Part shown: one piece after another, positions 8,189 through 14,719 of the stretch
Layout: each line of letters begins with the position of its first letter
Numbering within the stretch: the stretch's first letter is position 1
Program-made: the position numbers and the translations under genes
The notes under the pieces: generated by a model
The model's database searches: none
The model's input: only the letters and a program-made list of their open reading frames with translations
Told to the model about the DNA's origin: nothing
Source of the DNA: a virus
IMG/VR virus record: IMGVR_UViG_3300025880_000024
Coordinates: 1 to 47,580 of that record
Strand: one strand, 5' to 3'
DNA length: 47,580 nt

Positions 8189-8849
8189 TATTAAACTCTC
8201 TATTCATTAATGCGTTCCATGAGTAAGGATAAAGTAATGACATACCCTTGTCAATACCTTGGGCTACTATTTGTGTTTCAAGTTGTGTATCAGATGCAAG
8301 ACGTAACTTACACATATCTGCAAAGGCATCAAGACTACCTGACCACCACCATTCAGTCATCATTGACTGAGGCAGTATCATACGGGCTTGCTCAGGGGCT
8401 ACACCATCAGCTAACAGATCATTGTAAGCAGTTAGTGCTGTGTGATTAACGAAGTCAACGTCAACGTCTGTCCTTGCTATACCGTCACTACCTTGCTTCT
8501 TATCGACGGGCTTACCTCTCCATACAGACGAGGTGTAGAACTCTGGTTCATCATCGACATACCTACGGCTTACCTCATTCCATCGTATAAACTTATGCTT
8601 GACTAACTGTCGTGCTACAAAGATGGGAGCTTTGACATGGAAGCTGGCGAAGCAGTGACCGAAGGGGCTGAGGTGTTTGTGCTTAGCTAAGTAATTGATT
8701 AACTTGATGTCCTTCTTAAGCATCACTGTAACCTCTCCCAGTACATCAGACACTTGCTTTTGCTTATTGAAGCTGACTCTTGCAGCGTTCACTACAGTCT
8801 TATCGCAACCCATGTTGTTTAAGAAAGTTACTTTTATCTGATCAGTCAT
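8181..8849 (-). CDS. thyX: Flavin-dependent thymidylate synthase ThyX
   Basis: The 222-residue protein carries the ThyX signature region as KHKFIRWNEVSRRY (about residues 84-97), a divergent form of RHRxxSxNExSxR: the NExSxR half is intact but both outer arginines of RHR are lysines and the first serine is arginine. A second conserved block reads ARMILPQSMMTEWWWSGSLDAF followed by CKLRL and the final Q-E-TQIVAQGI. ThyX makes dTMP from dUMP with FAD and methylenetetrahydrofolate, supporting phage DNA synthesis. It lies at the head of the replication genes and its ATG overlaps a 54-residue gene. Confidence 0.88.
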   Translation of the reverse strand: MTDQIKVTFLNNMGCDKTVVNAARVSFNKQKQVSDVLGEVTVMLKKDIKLINYLAKHKHLSPFGHCFASFHVKAPIFVARQLVKHKFIRWNEVSRRYVDDEPEFYTSSVWRGKPVDKKQGSDGIARTDVDVDFVNHTALTAYNDLLADGVAPEQARMILPQSMMTEWWWSGSLDAFADMCKLRLASDTQLETQIVAQGIDKGMSLLYPYSWNALMNREFNNG

Positions 8850-9006
8850 TGATATCGTCCTCTATTCCTTTCAGTAACAAAGCTACGAACCCATAGTTAA
8901 ACACTTGGTTGTAGGTTTCTACACTGCACTCCACTGTCACTGTGGCTGATCCATCATCATTGTTTATTAGATCAGCGATATGAATGTCATTATTATTATC
9001 TACCAT
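8842..9006 (-). CDS. Small hypothetical protein (54 aa)
   Basis: This short acidic protein begins MVDNNNDIHIADLINNDDG and ends inside the first codons of thyX (ATG and stop overlap by eight bases). Its start overlaps the end of the next upstream gene by 11 bases. Nothing in the sequence gives a function; the middle part (ATVTVECSVETYNQVFNYGFVALL) looks like a small beta-alpha fold. Confidence 0.6.
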   Translation of the reverse strand: MVDNNNDIHIADLINNDDGSATVTVECSVETYNQVFNYGFVALLLKGIEDDIND

Positions 9007-9163
9007 CTTTTAACTCCACTACATAATCAAAGTGCAACTCAGAGTCCTCTAGTAAGACTTTAGAATCAGTATCCCTAATCATCTGTACCGCTTCCTCCTC
9101 ATTCGTTGCAACTACTTCGATAGTACCTATAACTGTGTATCCGATGTGGTATCTATTAGGCAT
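8996..9163 (-). CDS. Small hypothetical protein (55 aa)
   Basis: I place the start at the internal ATG giving MPNRYHIGYTVIGTIEVVATNEEEAVQMIRD, because AGAGAGGA lies nine bases upstream and the ATG overlaps the stop of a tiny membrane protein gene (TAATG). The longer open frame upstream has no ribosome-binding site and would overlap two other small genes. The pattern beta-beta-alpha-beta (GTIEVVATNEEEAVQMI...ELHFDYVVELKDG) resembles small phage proteins with an ASCH- or DpnD-like layout, but the family is not certain. Confidence 0.7.
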   Translation of the reverse strand: MPNRYHIGYTVIGTIEVVATNEEEAVQMIRDTDSKVLLEDSELHFDYVVELKDGR

Positions 9164-9255
9164 TATATGTATCCTCTCTCTATCATAACGGCCAATATCA
9201 TTACTATAAATATGAATGTAGCAGATAAGAATGTGATTAGTGTTTCTAAGTCCAT
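9163..9255 (-). CDS. Tiny single-pass membrane protein (30 aa)
   Basis: The 30-residue product MDLETLITFLSATFIFIVMI plus LAVMIERGYI is almost entirely one hydrophobic helix. A good AGGAG lies ten bases upstream of the ATG, the start follows directly on the stop of the previous gene, and the stop overlaps the next start as TAATG. This packing supports a real gene despite its size. It may affect the host inner membrane early in infection; that is inference. Confidence 0.6.
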   Translation of the reverse strand: MDLETLITFLSATFIFIVMILAVMIERGYI

Positions 9256-9372
9256 CTAAAATATAACTCCTATTAACTTGTTTACTAAAACAGCTAGACC
9301 TATAAGCCCAACTAGTATTGTCCAAAGTATGAACTTGAACATAAGAGCAACAGCTACGTCATCTAGGCTCAT
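9256..9372 (-). CDS. Tiny single-pass membrane protein (38 aa)
   Basis: The product starts MSLDDVAVALMFKFILWTI and has one long hydrophobic helix (FILWTILVGLIGLAVLV) followed by NKLIGVIF. AAGGAAAT precedes the ATG and the start overlaps the upstream basic gene by 14 bases. It is directly followed by another single-pass membrane gene, making a tandem pair. No family is recognised. Confidence 0.6.
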   Translation of the reverse strand: MSLDDVAVALMFKFILWTILVGLIGLAVLVNKLIGVIF

Positions 9373-9520
9373 CGTGATTTCCTTTGTGTTTATCCTTACG
9401 ACCTGACCTCTTACGTTTATCTAAGAAAGGTCTAGTCCTAAGAGCGCCTTTAGCTTTCAGCTTAGAAGCTGGATCTCTGTGTTTTACTGTAGGTGTATCC
9501 TTCTTACCTAAGCGGTCCAT
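9359..9520 (-). CDS. Very basic small protein (53 aa)
   Basis: The protein reads MDRLGKKDTPTVKHRDPASK and continues with many Lys and Arg residues (RKRSGRKDKHKGNHDEPR). I choose the ATG at 9520 because GGTGAGA precedes it, while the longer frame start at 9550 has no ribosome-binding site. It is likely disordered and may bind nucleic acid. It overlaps the end of the 74-residue gene upstream. Confidence 0.55.
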   Translation of the reverse strand: MDRLGKKDTPTVKHRDPASKLKAKGALRTRPFLDKRKRSGRKDKHKGNHDEPR

Positions 9521-9728
9521 TATTCTCACCGTAGTTACCGTACTCATCAAACTGTTGTGATACGACAGTAAGGTTAGGTTTATTAACTAATATAGTTTTA
9601 ACCTTAACATCACAATCGTAGTCTGTGTTCTGTAGAAATGTAGATAAGCCAGAACCTGATTTAAATATAATGTGATCTGTCTTGTCTGTGAAGTAGCAGG
9701 GTGTTACTTGGTATTCTGTCTTAAGCAT
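9504..9728 (-). CDS. Hypothetical protein (74 aa)
   Basis: The protein (MLKTEYQVTPCYFTDKTDHIIF...) looks like a small beta-rich domain with two cysteines and no membrane segment. It starts inside the end of the 55-residue membrane gene (overlap of eight bases) and ends inside the next gene. Function unknown. Confidence 0.6.
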   Translation of the reverse strand: MLKTEYQVTPCYFTDKTDHIIFKSGSGLSTFLQNTDYDCDVKVKTILVNKPNLTVVSQQFDEYGNYGENNGPLR

Positions 9729-9888
9729 TTGATGGTCCTTCCATTGCTTGTGTTACAGCTTCTACGAATCTGTTGTGACTGTCAATGACTTCGTCAAGGT
9801 CAGCTTGTACTGTATGTATTGTAAAGGCTTGGTATATAGCTACAAGAGTTAATATACTTATTAGGAATGTTATTGGATCGATTGTCAT
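9721..9888 (-). CDS. Small membrane-anchored protein (55 aa)
   Basis: The N-terminal half is one hydrophobic helix (ITFLISILTLVAIYQAFTI) and the C-terminal half is a soluble amphipathic helix (VQADLDEVIDSHNRFVEAVTQAM). AGAGGGA precedes the ATG with good spacing. The topology (short N-terminus, one TM, helical tail) is that of a small anchored inhibitor or scaffold. It is one of four tiny membrane genes in the early block. Confidence 0.65.
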   Translation of the reverse strand: MTIDPITFLISILTLVAIYQAFTIHTVQADLDEVIDSHNRFVEAVTQAMEGPSNA

Positions 9889-9904
9889 AGTATGCGTCCC
9901 TCTT

Positions 9905-10138
9905 TCAGTGAAGCCTATTGTTTAAGTCATGCTGCAAGTCATCGCAGTAACTCTCGAAGTCTTTTCTATTTAAACCCTTGCAAAGCATATAACTCTCAAG
10001 GTTATGTATTTGAATTAGTAGAGATGTAGATAGTCTGCAAACAGCAGTTAGCTTATCATCAGTGTTTGCAAACCTACAGGCTAACTCCTTCACGTACTCA
10101 TCCATGTCGTGAGTACCGTAGTCTCTCATAAGATTCAT
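9905..10138 (-). CDS. Hypothetical helical protein (77 aa)
   Basis: This is the first gene after the strong leftward promoter at 10248-10276, with AAGGA upstream of its ATG. The protein (MNLMRDYGTHDMDEYVKELA...) appears mostly helical with four cysteines spread along its length. No family is recognised. As promoter-proximal gene it should be well expressed. Confidence 0.65.
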   Translation of the reverse strand: MNLMRDYGTHDMDEYVKELACRFANTDDKLTAVCRLSTSLLIQIHNLESYMLCKGLNRKDFESYCDDLQHDLNNRLH

Positions 10139-10155
10139 TAGTTCATCCTTGTAGT

Positions 10156-10172
10156 GTATACTTAAAGTATAC
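10156..10172. promoter_or_regulatory. Perfect 17-bp palindrome, candidate operator
   Basis: GTATACTTAAAGTATAC is a perfect odd palindrome located in the leader between the leftward promoter and its first gene. Near copies of the TATACTT/AAGTATA half-sites occur in the control regions at about 17.15-17.4 kb and 43.0-43.1 kb. A dimeric regulator site is the simplest reading. Confidence 0.5.
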
Positions 10173-10247
10173 TAAGAGTATTTACTTAAGTAATATTAAT
10201 ACTAAGTTAGTATAATCTTAAGACACTCTTAGTTAAACCTTAAGTTA

Positions 10248-10276
10248 ATTATAACATCAGTCTGAAACCTTGTCAA
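10248..10276 (-). promoter_or_regulatory. Consensus sigma70 promoter, leftward
   Basis: TTGACA (10271-10276) and TATAAT (10248-10253) are separated by exactly 17 bases, and TGT precedes the -10, giving an extended -10 as well. This is a full consensus promoter on the minus strand. It should drive the small-gene block from 10138 and possibly the replication genes beyond it. Confidence 0.88.
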
Positions 10277-10294
10277 CCCCTAATCGTACATTAG

Positions 10295-10507
10295 TTAAAG
10301 AAAGTCTATTTGGTCAATCCTATATGACTGTATATGTTCTGTCGTATCAATAGAGCCATCTATAGCCTCTATACCTTCCGATATAGTTACAAGATCACCT
10401 TCTGCTACGTTGTTGTTTGCCCAATACTTAGCACTGGACAAACTCTGTGTAGTAAGTGAATCCTGAAGGTCACCATCTCTCTTAATATCTATTACATATG
10501 TAAACAT
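10295..10507 (-). CDS. Hypothetical protein (70 aa)
   Basis: I place the start at MFTYVIDIKRDGD because GAAAGG lies just upstream; the longer frame begins within the peptidase gene without a ribosome-binding site. The protein seems to be a small alpha/beta domain (VIDIKRDGDLQDSLTT...AKYWANNNV). It ends just before the -35 of the leftward promoter, so it closes the upstream early operon. Confidence 0.6.
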   Translation of the reverse strand: MFTYVIDIKRDGDLQDSLTTQSLSSAKYWANNNVAEGDLVTISEGIEAIDGSIDTTEHIQSYRIDQIDFL

Positions 10508-10529
10508 TGTTTTATACCTTTCTAAAGTA

Positions 10530-11477
10530 TTAGTAGTAGTAGTTACGGTATGATGTCTGATCATCTATACCCATCTCATCTAACATAGCCTCAGCATTTA
10601 AGCCATACTCAAGTAATAACCCAGCTACTGATTCTGGTCTGTCTACCATCAGTCGCTTGATAGCTAGAAGATCTTCCTCAGAGTCCTCGTAAGCGTAGTT
10701 ATCATAGCGAGCCATAGAGCGCTCATGCAGCACGTCAGGCAGGGTAGGGTCACGGGATACGTCTAAGAGGCTCCAATCAGCCTTACAGAGCCTCTCAAGC
10801 AGTGTCTCAGCAAAGTATAGGTCTTGGCTTTCCTTACTAGTGTGTTGACTGTAGTAACCAACGCTTATATTGGTACACTCAGCCACTACATCTGCGTACT
10901 CGTACGAGTCAGTGTATAGACCATTTGTATCAGGTTGCATAGACCTCATACCTAGTACAGCCGATAGACTGTTAGCGAACACATCACTAGCTGTACGCAT
11001 ATAAGATTGATGTGTTATGATACTGTTAGTACCAAACCTATCGAATGATATACATATGTCTATATAGTTTAACCAAGTAGGTCTATCTTTAACTAGATTG
11101 GTGCTACCAATACCACCTATCTCCTCAGCTGCATGAGCTACATAGACACCTTCTACACCTGCCTCTATCATACCTAGCATGAGCCATAGACCTGTAGTGC
11201 AGTCAGCCCCTAGGCAGTTACTATTAGGCGCTGTAGCAAAGCTGTTCTCTATAACGACCTCTTGTAGACCTCCTATCTTATGAACCGTATCGGTGTGTGC
11301 AGTGAACATGATGTCAGGCTGGTCACCTATCACATGGATATAGTTACCGTGTTCATCAGGTTTACCAAACACTGGGTATAAATACTCATTACAGAACGCT
11401 TCCTCTGCTACTGAGTATGCTGGTCTCATGTGCCTTAACATGGCTACCAACGTCTGTCTGTTTACTTTACTACTCAT
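10530..11477 (-). CDS. M20/M28-type metallopeptidase-like protein
   Basis: The 315-residue protein shows the ordered metal ligands of co-catalytic zinc peptidases (MH clan): H61-T-D63 in FTAHTDTVH, bridging D92 in LGADCTTGLWLML, the catalytic pair E118-E119 in AHAAEEIGG, D146 in SFDRFG and H212 in YYSQHTSKE. No lid/dimerisation domain or signal peptide is seen, so it should act in the cytoplasm. Substrate is unknown: a peptide, a modified amino acid or an amide-linked conjugate are possible. It begins on the stop codon of the 517-residue gene (TAATG), so the two are coupled and may work together. The C-terminal tail is acidic. Confidence 0.7.
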   Translation of the reverse strand: MSSKVNRQTLVAMLRHMRPAYSVAEEAFCNEYLYPVFGKPDEHGNYIHVIGDQPDIMFTAHTDTVHKIGGLQEVVIENSFATAPNSNCLGADCTTGLWLMLGMIEAGVEGVYVAHAAEEIGGIGSTNLVKDRPTWLNYIDICISFDRFGTNSIITHQSYMRTASDVFANSLSAVLGMRSMQPDTNGLYTDSYEYADVVAECTNISVGYYSQHTSKESQDLYFAETLLERLCKADWSLLDVSRDPTLPDVLHERSMARYDNYAYEDSEEDLLAIKRLMVDRPESVAGLLLEYGLNAEAMLDEMGIDDQTSYRNYYY

Positions 11478-13030
11478 TAAGCTACCTCTTGTACTTCTTC
11501 AGTGAATAACTCAGGATATAGGTCTACCTTACAAGTAGGCACGTACTCACCGTCCTGAGTTATAGTTACGTCATCTTCAAACCACCACTGCTCTACACAT
11601 TCGCAGTATCTAGCGTAATCCAAGTGACAATAGTCGTATGTGATACTACCATCTGACTCTTGCCTAACTTCTACTAAGTCATTTATGTGAAAAGTCTCAC
11701 CTGAGACAGAGCAAGTAGCGTAGTTATCACAATAGCATTGCTCACATAGAGCATAGCCATCGTCGTCGTAGTATACCTCATCGTCGTGAACTTCGCAGTC
11801 ACAATGATTACATCTCTGAGGATCCTTTAATAGACCTTCGGTGCTAGTCAATTCGTAGCTACCGTTAATGTCTAGGTTAAGGTAAGTAGAGCCTATGTCA
11901 CAGCATATGTTCCCATCAAAGTAAGGAGCTATATAAGTATCGTAGTGTGCTGCCTCAATCAGTAGCAAACGCAGTCCGTCCCACTCTCTTAGATTATTAG
12001 AACTTAAGCAACCTAGTTTTGCAAGGTGATCCCTAAGAATCTGACCTGACTGCTCACAAGCTGCATAGATAGGAGCGTTGAAGCTGTCAATGATTTCTTT
12101 AGATGTCTCACAAAAGGTACCTACGCTATAGATAACACGGCCTGCGATACGTTCGATGTTACCTTCCTCGTCCTCCTCTACCACATAAGCTATCTCAAAG
12201 TCACCAGATGCGTAAACACTAGCTGGGTTTAAGTCCCTATCCTCACCTTCATGCAATGCTCTTAGAGTAAAAGTATGCATACATGACATAGCTAGAGACT
12301 TATAGTCATTCTTCGTAGCTGACAGGTTGCGTGACTTAGTACGCTCCTCAGTATATGCGATATTAAAGTCATCAATAGTCCTGCCTGTACGTAACTTGAA
12401 GTTACGTGGTGCAGTCTCATCCATCCACAAGTCTGTGATCTTAGCAACCTGCGCATCACTCATGTTCTGGAACATATGTCTAAAGGCACGTCCAGCTTTC
12501 ATCGTAGTGCTACGGTTGCGGTTAAAGTCTTTCTGATTAAGGAATAAGGCTACCTTACCATCTGAGACCATGGTAGCTTGATAGATACGTGTAGCTGTGA
12601 ATAGAGACTCACGTTCTATATGGGTAAACAAGTCAGATGAGAGATTCTTCAACCAACGACCGATGCTATTGTGACTGCAACCCTCAAGCCCATTGATGAC
12701 CTTCAGTAGACGGGTGGCAGTAGTAGTAAGATCTCCCCACTTGTAAGAGGGTACCTCAGAGGCTGACACAGCCTTCTCAGATGACTCCTTGTCTTTCTTA
12801 CTAAAGAAGCTAATACCACCTGATAGTGATACGTATGCTGAGCTACACAGGCCACTCTCATCAGCGTAAACGACTGAGTATGTCTGAGCATGGTCATTGG
12901 TTACAGCTAGAACCTCCCTCCTTGACTTGAACTCACTGCAATCCTTTACAGTTCTATGGAACCTGTACAAACCACTGGTACCAAACTCAATAAAGTCACC
13001 TGACTTAACAAATGTTACTTGTTCTTCCAT
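11477..13030 (-). CDS. Large early protein with C-terminal zinc clusters (517 aa)
   Basis: The family is not identified. Residues 1-400 are an alpha/beta region with features such as KSLAMSCMHTFTLRALHEG, NPASVYASGDFEIAYVVEEDEEG and GRVIYSVGTFCET. The C-terminal part (about 408-490) is rich in CxxC pairs and single cysteines (CNHCDCEVHDDEV, CEQCYCDNYATC, YCHLDYARYCEC), suggesting two or more treble-clef or ribbon-like zinc sites. No catalytic motif is clear. It is directly coupled to the metallopeptidase gene by a TAATG overlap. It could be a nucleic-acid or protein-binding takeover factor; this is inference. Confidence 0.75.
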   Translation of the reverse strand: MEEQVTFVKSGDFIEFGTSGLYRFHRTVKDCSEFKSRREVLAVTNDHAQTYSVVYADESGLCSSAYVSLSGGISFFSKKDKESSEKAVSASEVPSYKWGDLTTTATRLLKVINGLEGCSHNSIGRWLKNLSSDLFTHIERESLFTATRIYQATMVSDGKVALFLNQKDFNRNRSTTMKAGRAFRHMFQNMSDAQVAKITDLWMDETAPRNFKLRTGRTIDDFNIAYTEERTKSRNLSATKNDYKSLAMSCMHTFTLRALHEGEDRDLNPASVYASGDFEIAYVVEEDEEGNIERIAGRVIYSVGTFCETSKEIIDSFNAPIYAACEQSGQILRDHLAKLGCLSSNNLREWDGLRLLLIEAAHYDTYIAPYFDGNICCDIGSTYLNLDINGSYELTSTEGLLKDPQRCNHCDCEVHDDEVYYDDDGYALCEQCYCDNYATCSVSGETFHINDLVEVRQESDGSITYDYCHLDYARYCECVEQWWFEDDVTITQDGEYVPTCKVDLYPELFTEEVQEVA

Positions 13031-13078
13031 TGTATAAACCTTTCCTAATATATACTACAAAACACAAACTATAGTTAC

Positions 13079-13288
13079 TCAATCGCAACCCATTTCCACC
13101 AACTCAGTACCCCAATCCTCAGCCTTCTTTTGCCACTTAGCCACAATAGAAGTCCAAGTAGGGTACTTGGCTGGATCACGGGTCAACCATATGAAGTCCA
13201 ACTCCTCATCATCAAACAATACTTCAATATTAGAATCCTCCTGAAGGATACCAAAACAAGCTACGCCTTTTATCTCAAATCTAGTCAT
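13079..13288 (-). CDS. Hypothetical protein (69 aa)
   Basis: The protein begins MTRFEIKGVACFGILQEDSN, is acidic in the middle and tryptophan-rich near its end (IWLTRDPAKYPTWTSIVAKWQKKAEDWG). AGGAAAGG precedes the ATG. No family is recognised. Confidence 0.6.
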   Translation of the reverse strand: MTRFEIKGVACFGILQEDSNIEVLFDDEELDFIWLTRDPAKYPTWTSIVAKWQKKAEDWGTELVEMGCD

Positions 13289-13292
13289 ATTA

Positions 13293-13382
13293 TTAACCTT
13301 TCCTGTTCATTATAAAGTCTAGCCAATGGCCCACGTTATCGCATGGATCATCGTGTTTTGTGTTTCTTGTCATAGTAATCAT
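13293..13382 (-). CDS. Very small hypothetical protein (29 aa)
   Basis: Starting at ATG 13382 the product is MITMTRNTKHDDPCDNVGHW plus LDFIMNRKG. The start is uncertain: an in-frame ATG at 13409 overlaps the previous stop (ATGA) and would add nine residues, but it would place the GGAGGG inside the gene. The 22 bases around the start (13368-13389) are repeated with one mismatch at the start of the 84-residue gene at 14683-14704, which supports use of this start. Confidence 0.4.
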   Translation of the reverse strand: MITMTRNTKHDDPCDNVGHWLDFIMNRKG

Positions 13383-13405
13383 AGTGTGTGACTTTCCCTC
13401 CTGAT

Positions 13406-13504
13406 TCATCTGAAGTCATCCATTATAAACATGACTGCAAAACCGATTGCACATAGTCCTAAGACTATGCACAACCCACCATATACGATCAAACCAAGAT
13501 CCAT
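13406..13504 (-). CDS. Tiny single-pass membrane protein (32 aa)
   Basis: The product MDLGLIVYGGLCIVLGLCAI plus GFAVMFIMDDFR is one glycine-rich hydrophobic helix with a short charged tail. It begins on the stop codon of the preceding gene (TGATG) with AAGGTGG upstream. It is the fourth tiny membrane gene in the early block. Confidence 0.55.
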   Translation of the reverse strand: MDLGLIVYGGLCIVLGLCAIGFAVMFIMDDFR

Positions 13505-14048
13505 CAGTATCCACCTTCCATTTCATCTAATTTAATACGATCAGCTACAACTTCGTTAGCCTTCTCACCACAAGAAAAGGTCTTACCTGTCACTGGGTTA
13601 TACGTCCAACCATCTACCATCGACTTTTCGATGCTTCCAAACAGTTCAACCATAGGTCCAACGCTTTCATGCTTTCCATCTGGCATTTCAAGATAAGCGG
13701 GTTGTCTTGTATCAGCTGGAACCACTAGCACACAATCTTGCGCTAAAGTATAGAAACCCTTGACTAGCTTCTCGTAGTCACCACGATTCATCATGTATGC
13801 GACAGCCATAACGCCACCCCATGAGCCTATGCATTGGGTAAAAGAGCCTGTCATGTTACCCATTGCACGAGCCGTTGAAATGTGACGCAGAAACTTAGCA
13901 TCAATATCTAGAGAAACTTAGCATCAATATCTAGTGCATCCAAGCCCACAAGTGACGGGTTAAGCGCTGGGTTACCAGCCTTATTGTTGTCAATCTCAAA
14001 TAGTACAGTGTCACCTGTGATTGCTGCGATCTTTTTAGTAGAGTCCAT
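13504..14048 (-). pseudogene. Early gene split by a 23-bp tandem duplication
   Basis: A gene starting at ATG 14048 (AAGGA six bases upstream) encodes MDSTKKIAAITGDTVLFEID and reaches a stop at 13908-13910 after 46 residues, ending DALDIDAKFL. That stop is created by an exact 23-bp tandem duplication (13889-13911 and 13912-13934). With one copy removed the frame runs on as DIDAKFLRHISTARAMGNMTGS to the stop at 13504, giving a 173-residue protein. As given, only the N-terminal 46 residues and, from an internal ATG at 13863, the C-terminal 119 residues can be made. The family is not recognised; the C-terminal part has three cysteines and a small hydrophobic stretch. It may be a true mutation, a reversible slippage state or an assembly error. 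Confidence 0.75.
13889..13934. repeat. 23-bp perfect tandem duplication
   Basis: Two head-to-tail identical copies of 23 bases lie within the coding sequence of the early gene at 13504-14048. Because 23 is not a multiple of three, the second copy shifts the frame. No other large tandem repeat is seen in the left arm. Confidence 0.95.
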
Positions 14049-14070
14049 GTTTTGTCCTTCCATGGTGGTT

Positions 14071-14115
14071 AAAGCATTATTGCTTTACGCTATGCACCTT
14101 TTCACCAGTGCATAG
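14071..14115 (-). promoter_or_regulatory. Two hairpins in the leader of the split early gene
   Basis: Read leftward, CTATGCAC and GTGCATAG (14090-14115) form a perfect 8-bp stem with a 10-base loop. Directly after it AAAGCA-ATAA-TGCTTT (14071-14086) forms a second 6-bp stem. Both lie between a possible promoter and the start codon at 14048, so they may control expression of this gene, as attenuator or protein site. Confidence 0.4.
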
Positions 14116-14124
14116 ACTAAAACA

Positions 14125-14153
14125 TTAATAACCGTATTCTGCTAGGATGTCAA
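14125..14153 (-). promoter_or_regulatory. Possible sigma70 promoter, leftward
   Basis: TTGACA (14148-14153) and TATTAA (14125-14130) are separated by 17 bases. It lies within or at the end of a possible 24-codon gene, and the -10 coincides with its stop codon, so chance is not excluded. The ATACTTGACA context matches the other promoters. Confidence 0.45.
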
Positions 14154-14199
14154 GTATGTCATACTCATATGTGTAATAAACATAATCATCATAATTCAT
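14125..14199 (-). CDS. Possible tyrosine-rich micro-ORF (24 aa)
   Basis: The ATG overlaps the stop of the 80-residue gene (ATGA) and the product reads MNYDDYVYYTYEYDILDILA then EYGY, very rich in tyrosine and aspartate. Coupling makes translation plausible, but it is so short and overlaps a possible promoter that it may be fortuitous. Confidence 0.3.
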   Translation of the reverse strand: MNYDDYVYYTYEYDILDILAEYGY

Positions 14200-14438
14200 A
14201 TTACCAAACCTTTCTCAATAAAGTTAACCCACTCACAACCCGCTACACTAGGGAAATACTCACATCCATCTAGCTCAATGCGTCCAGTAGATCCAGCCTT
14301 ATGTGGTGGATTACCTAGACCTGTCACGATGCAATCGTCTCCTCTAAAGTCCTGCAACCTGTCGCCTATGCAAACACGTCCACCTTCAGCATTGATTAAA
14401 ACTAAGTCGCCTACTACTACTTGGGTTCCATTTTCCAT
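14196..14438 (-). CDS. Hypothetical protein, KOW/SH3-like fold (80 aa)
   Basis: The start is set at MENGTQVVVGDLVLIN, since AAGGAG lies nine bases upstream; the longer frame would overlap the upstream gene. The sequence GDLVLINAEGGRVCIGDRLQ and GLGNPPHKAGSTGRIELDG suggests a small beta-barrel of SH3/KOW type. Such folds in small phage proteins often bind nucleic acid or host proteins. Function unknown. Confidence 0.65.
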   Translation of the reverse strand: MENGTQVVVGDLVLINAEGGRVCIGDRLQDFRGDDCIVTGLGNPPHKAGSTGRIELDGCEYFPSVAGCEWVNFIEKGLVI

Positions 14439-14442
14439 TGTC

Positions 14443-14697
14443 TTATACTCCTTCAACTGTGTTGCTATACTCATCACGTAATTGTGCTTTAAGTTTCTCT
14501 ATCTGTATCATAAGATCCGTAATGCCGTCCTCAATATGTTCTGGCGCGTCATCGGCCTTGTTAGCGCTCAACCATATCATGCCAACCTTAACTTTTACTG
14601 ATTCTAAATCTTCAATTCCTTTCCTGATAACGCCCAAGCGCTCACCTGTTGTTTGTCTCTGTGTTGTCGCTTCTGTTGGTTTTGTCATAGTAGTCAT
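14443..14697 (-). CDS. Helical hypothetical protein (84 aa)
   Basis: I choose the ATG at 14697 (MTTMTKPTEATTQRQT), preceded by AAAGG nine bases upstream. After a threonine-rich start the protein is largely helical (LGVIRKGIEDLESVKVKVGM, GITDLMIQIEKLKAQLRDEY), probably a helical pair or coiled coil. The 22 bases around the start are shared with the small gene at 13293-13382. Confidence 0.6.
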   Translation of the reverse strand: MTTMTKPTEATTQRQTTGERLGVIRKGIEDLESVKVKVGMIWLSANKADDAPEHIEDGITDLMIQIEKLKAQLRDEYSNTVEGV

Positions 14698-14719
14698 AGT
14701 GTGTCGCCTTTCTTGGCTG

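Noticed and set aside
8996-9325. The long 109-codon form of the small gene at 8996
   Set aside because: The upstream half overlaps two membrane micro-genes and has no ribosome-binding site; the start at 9163 has one.
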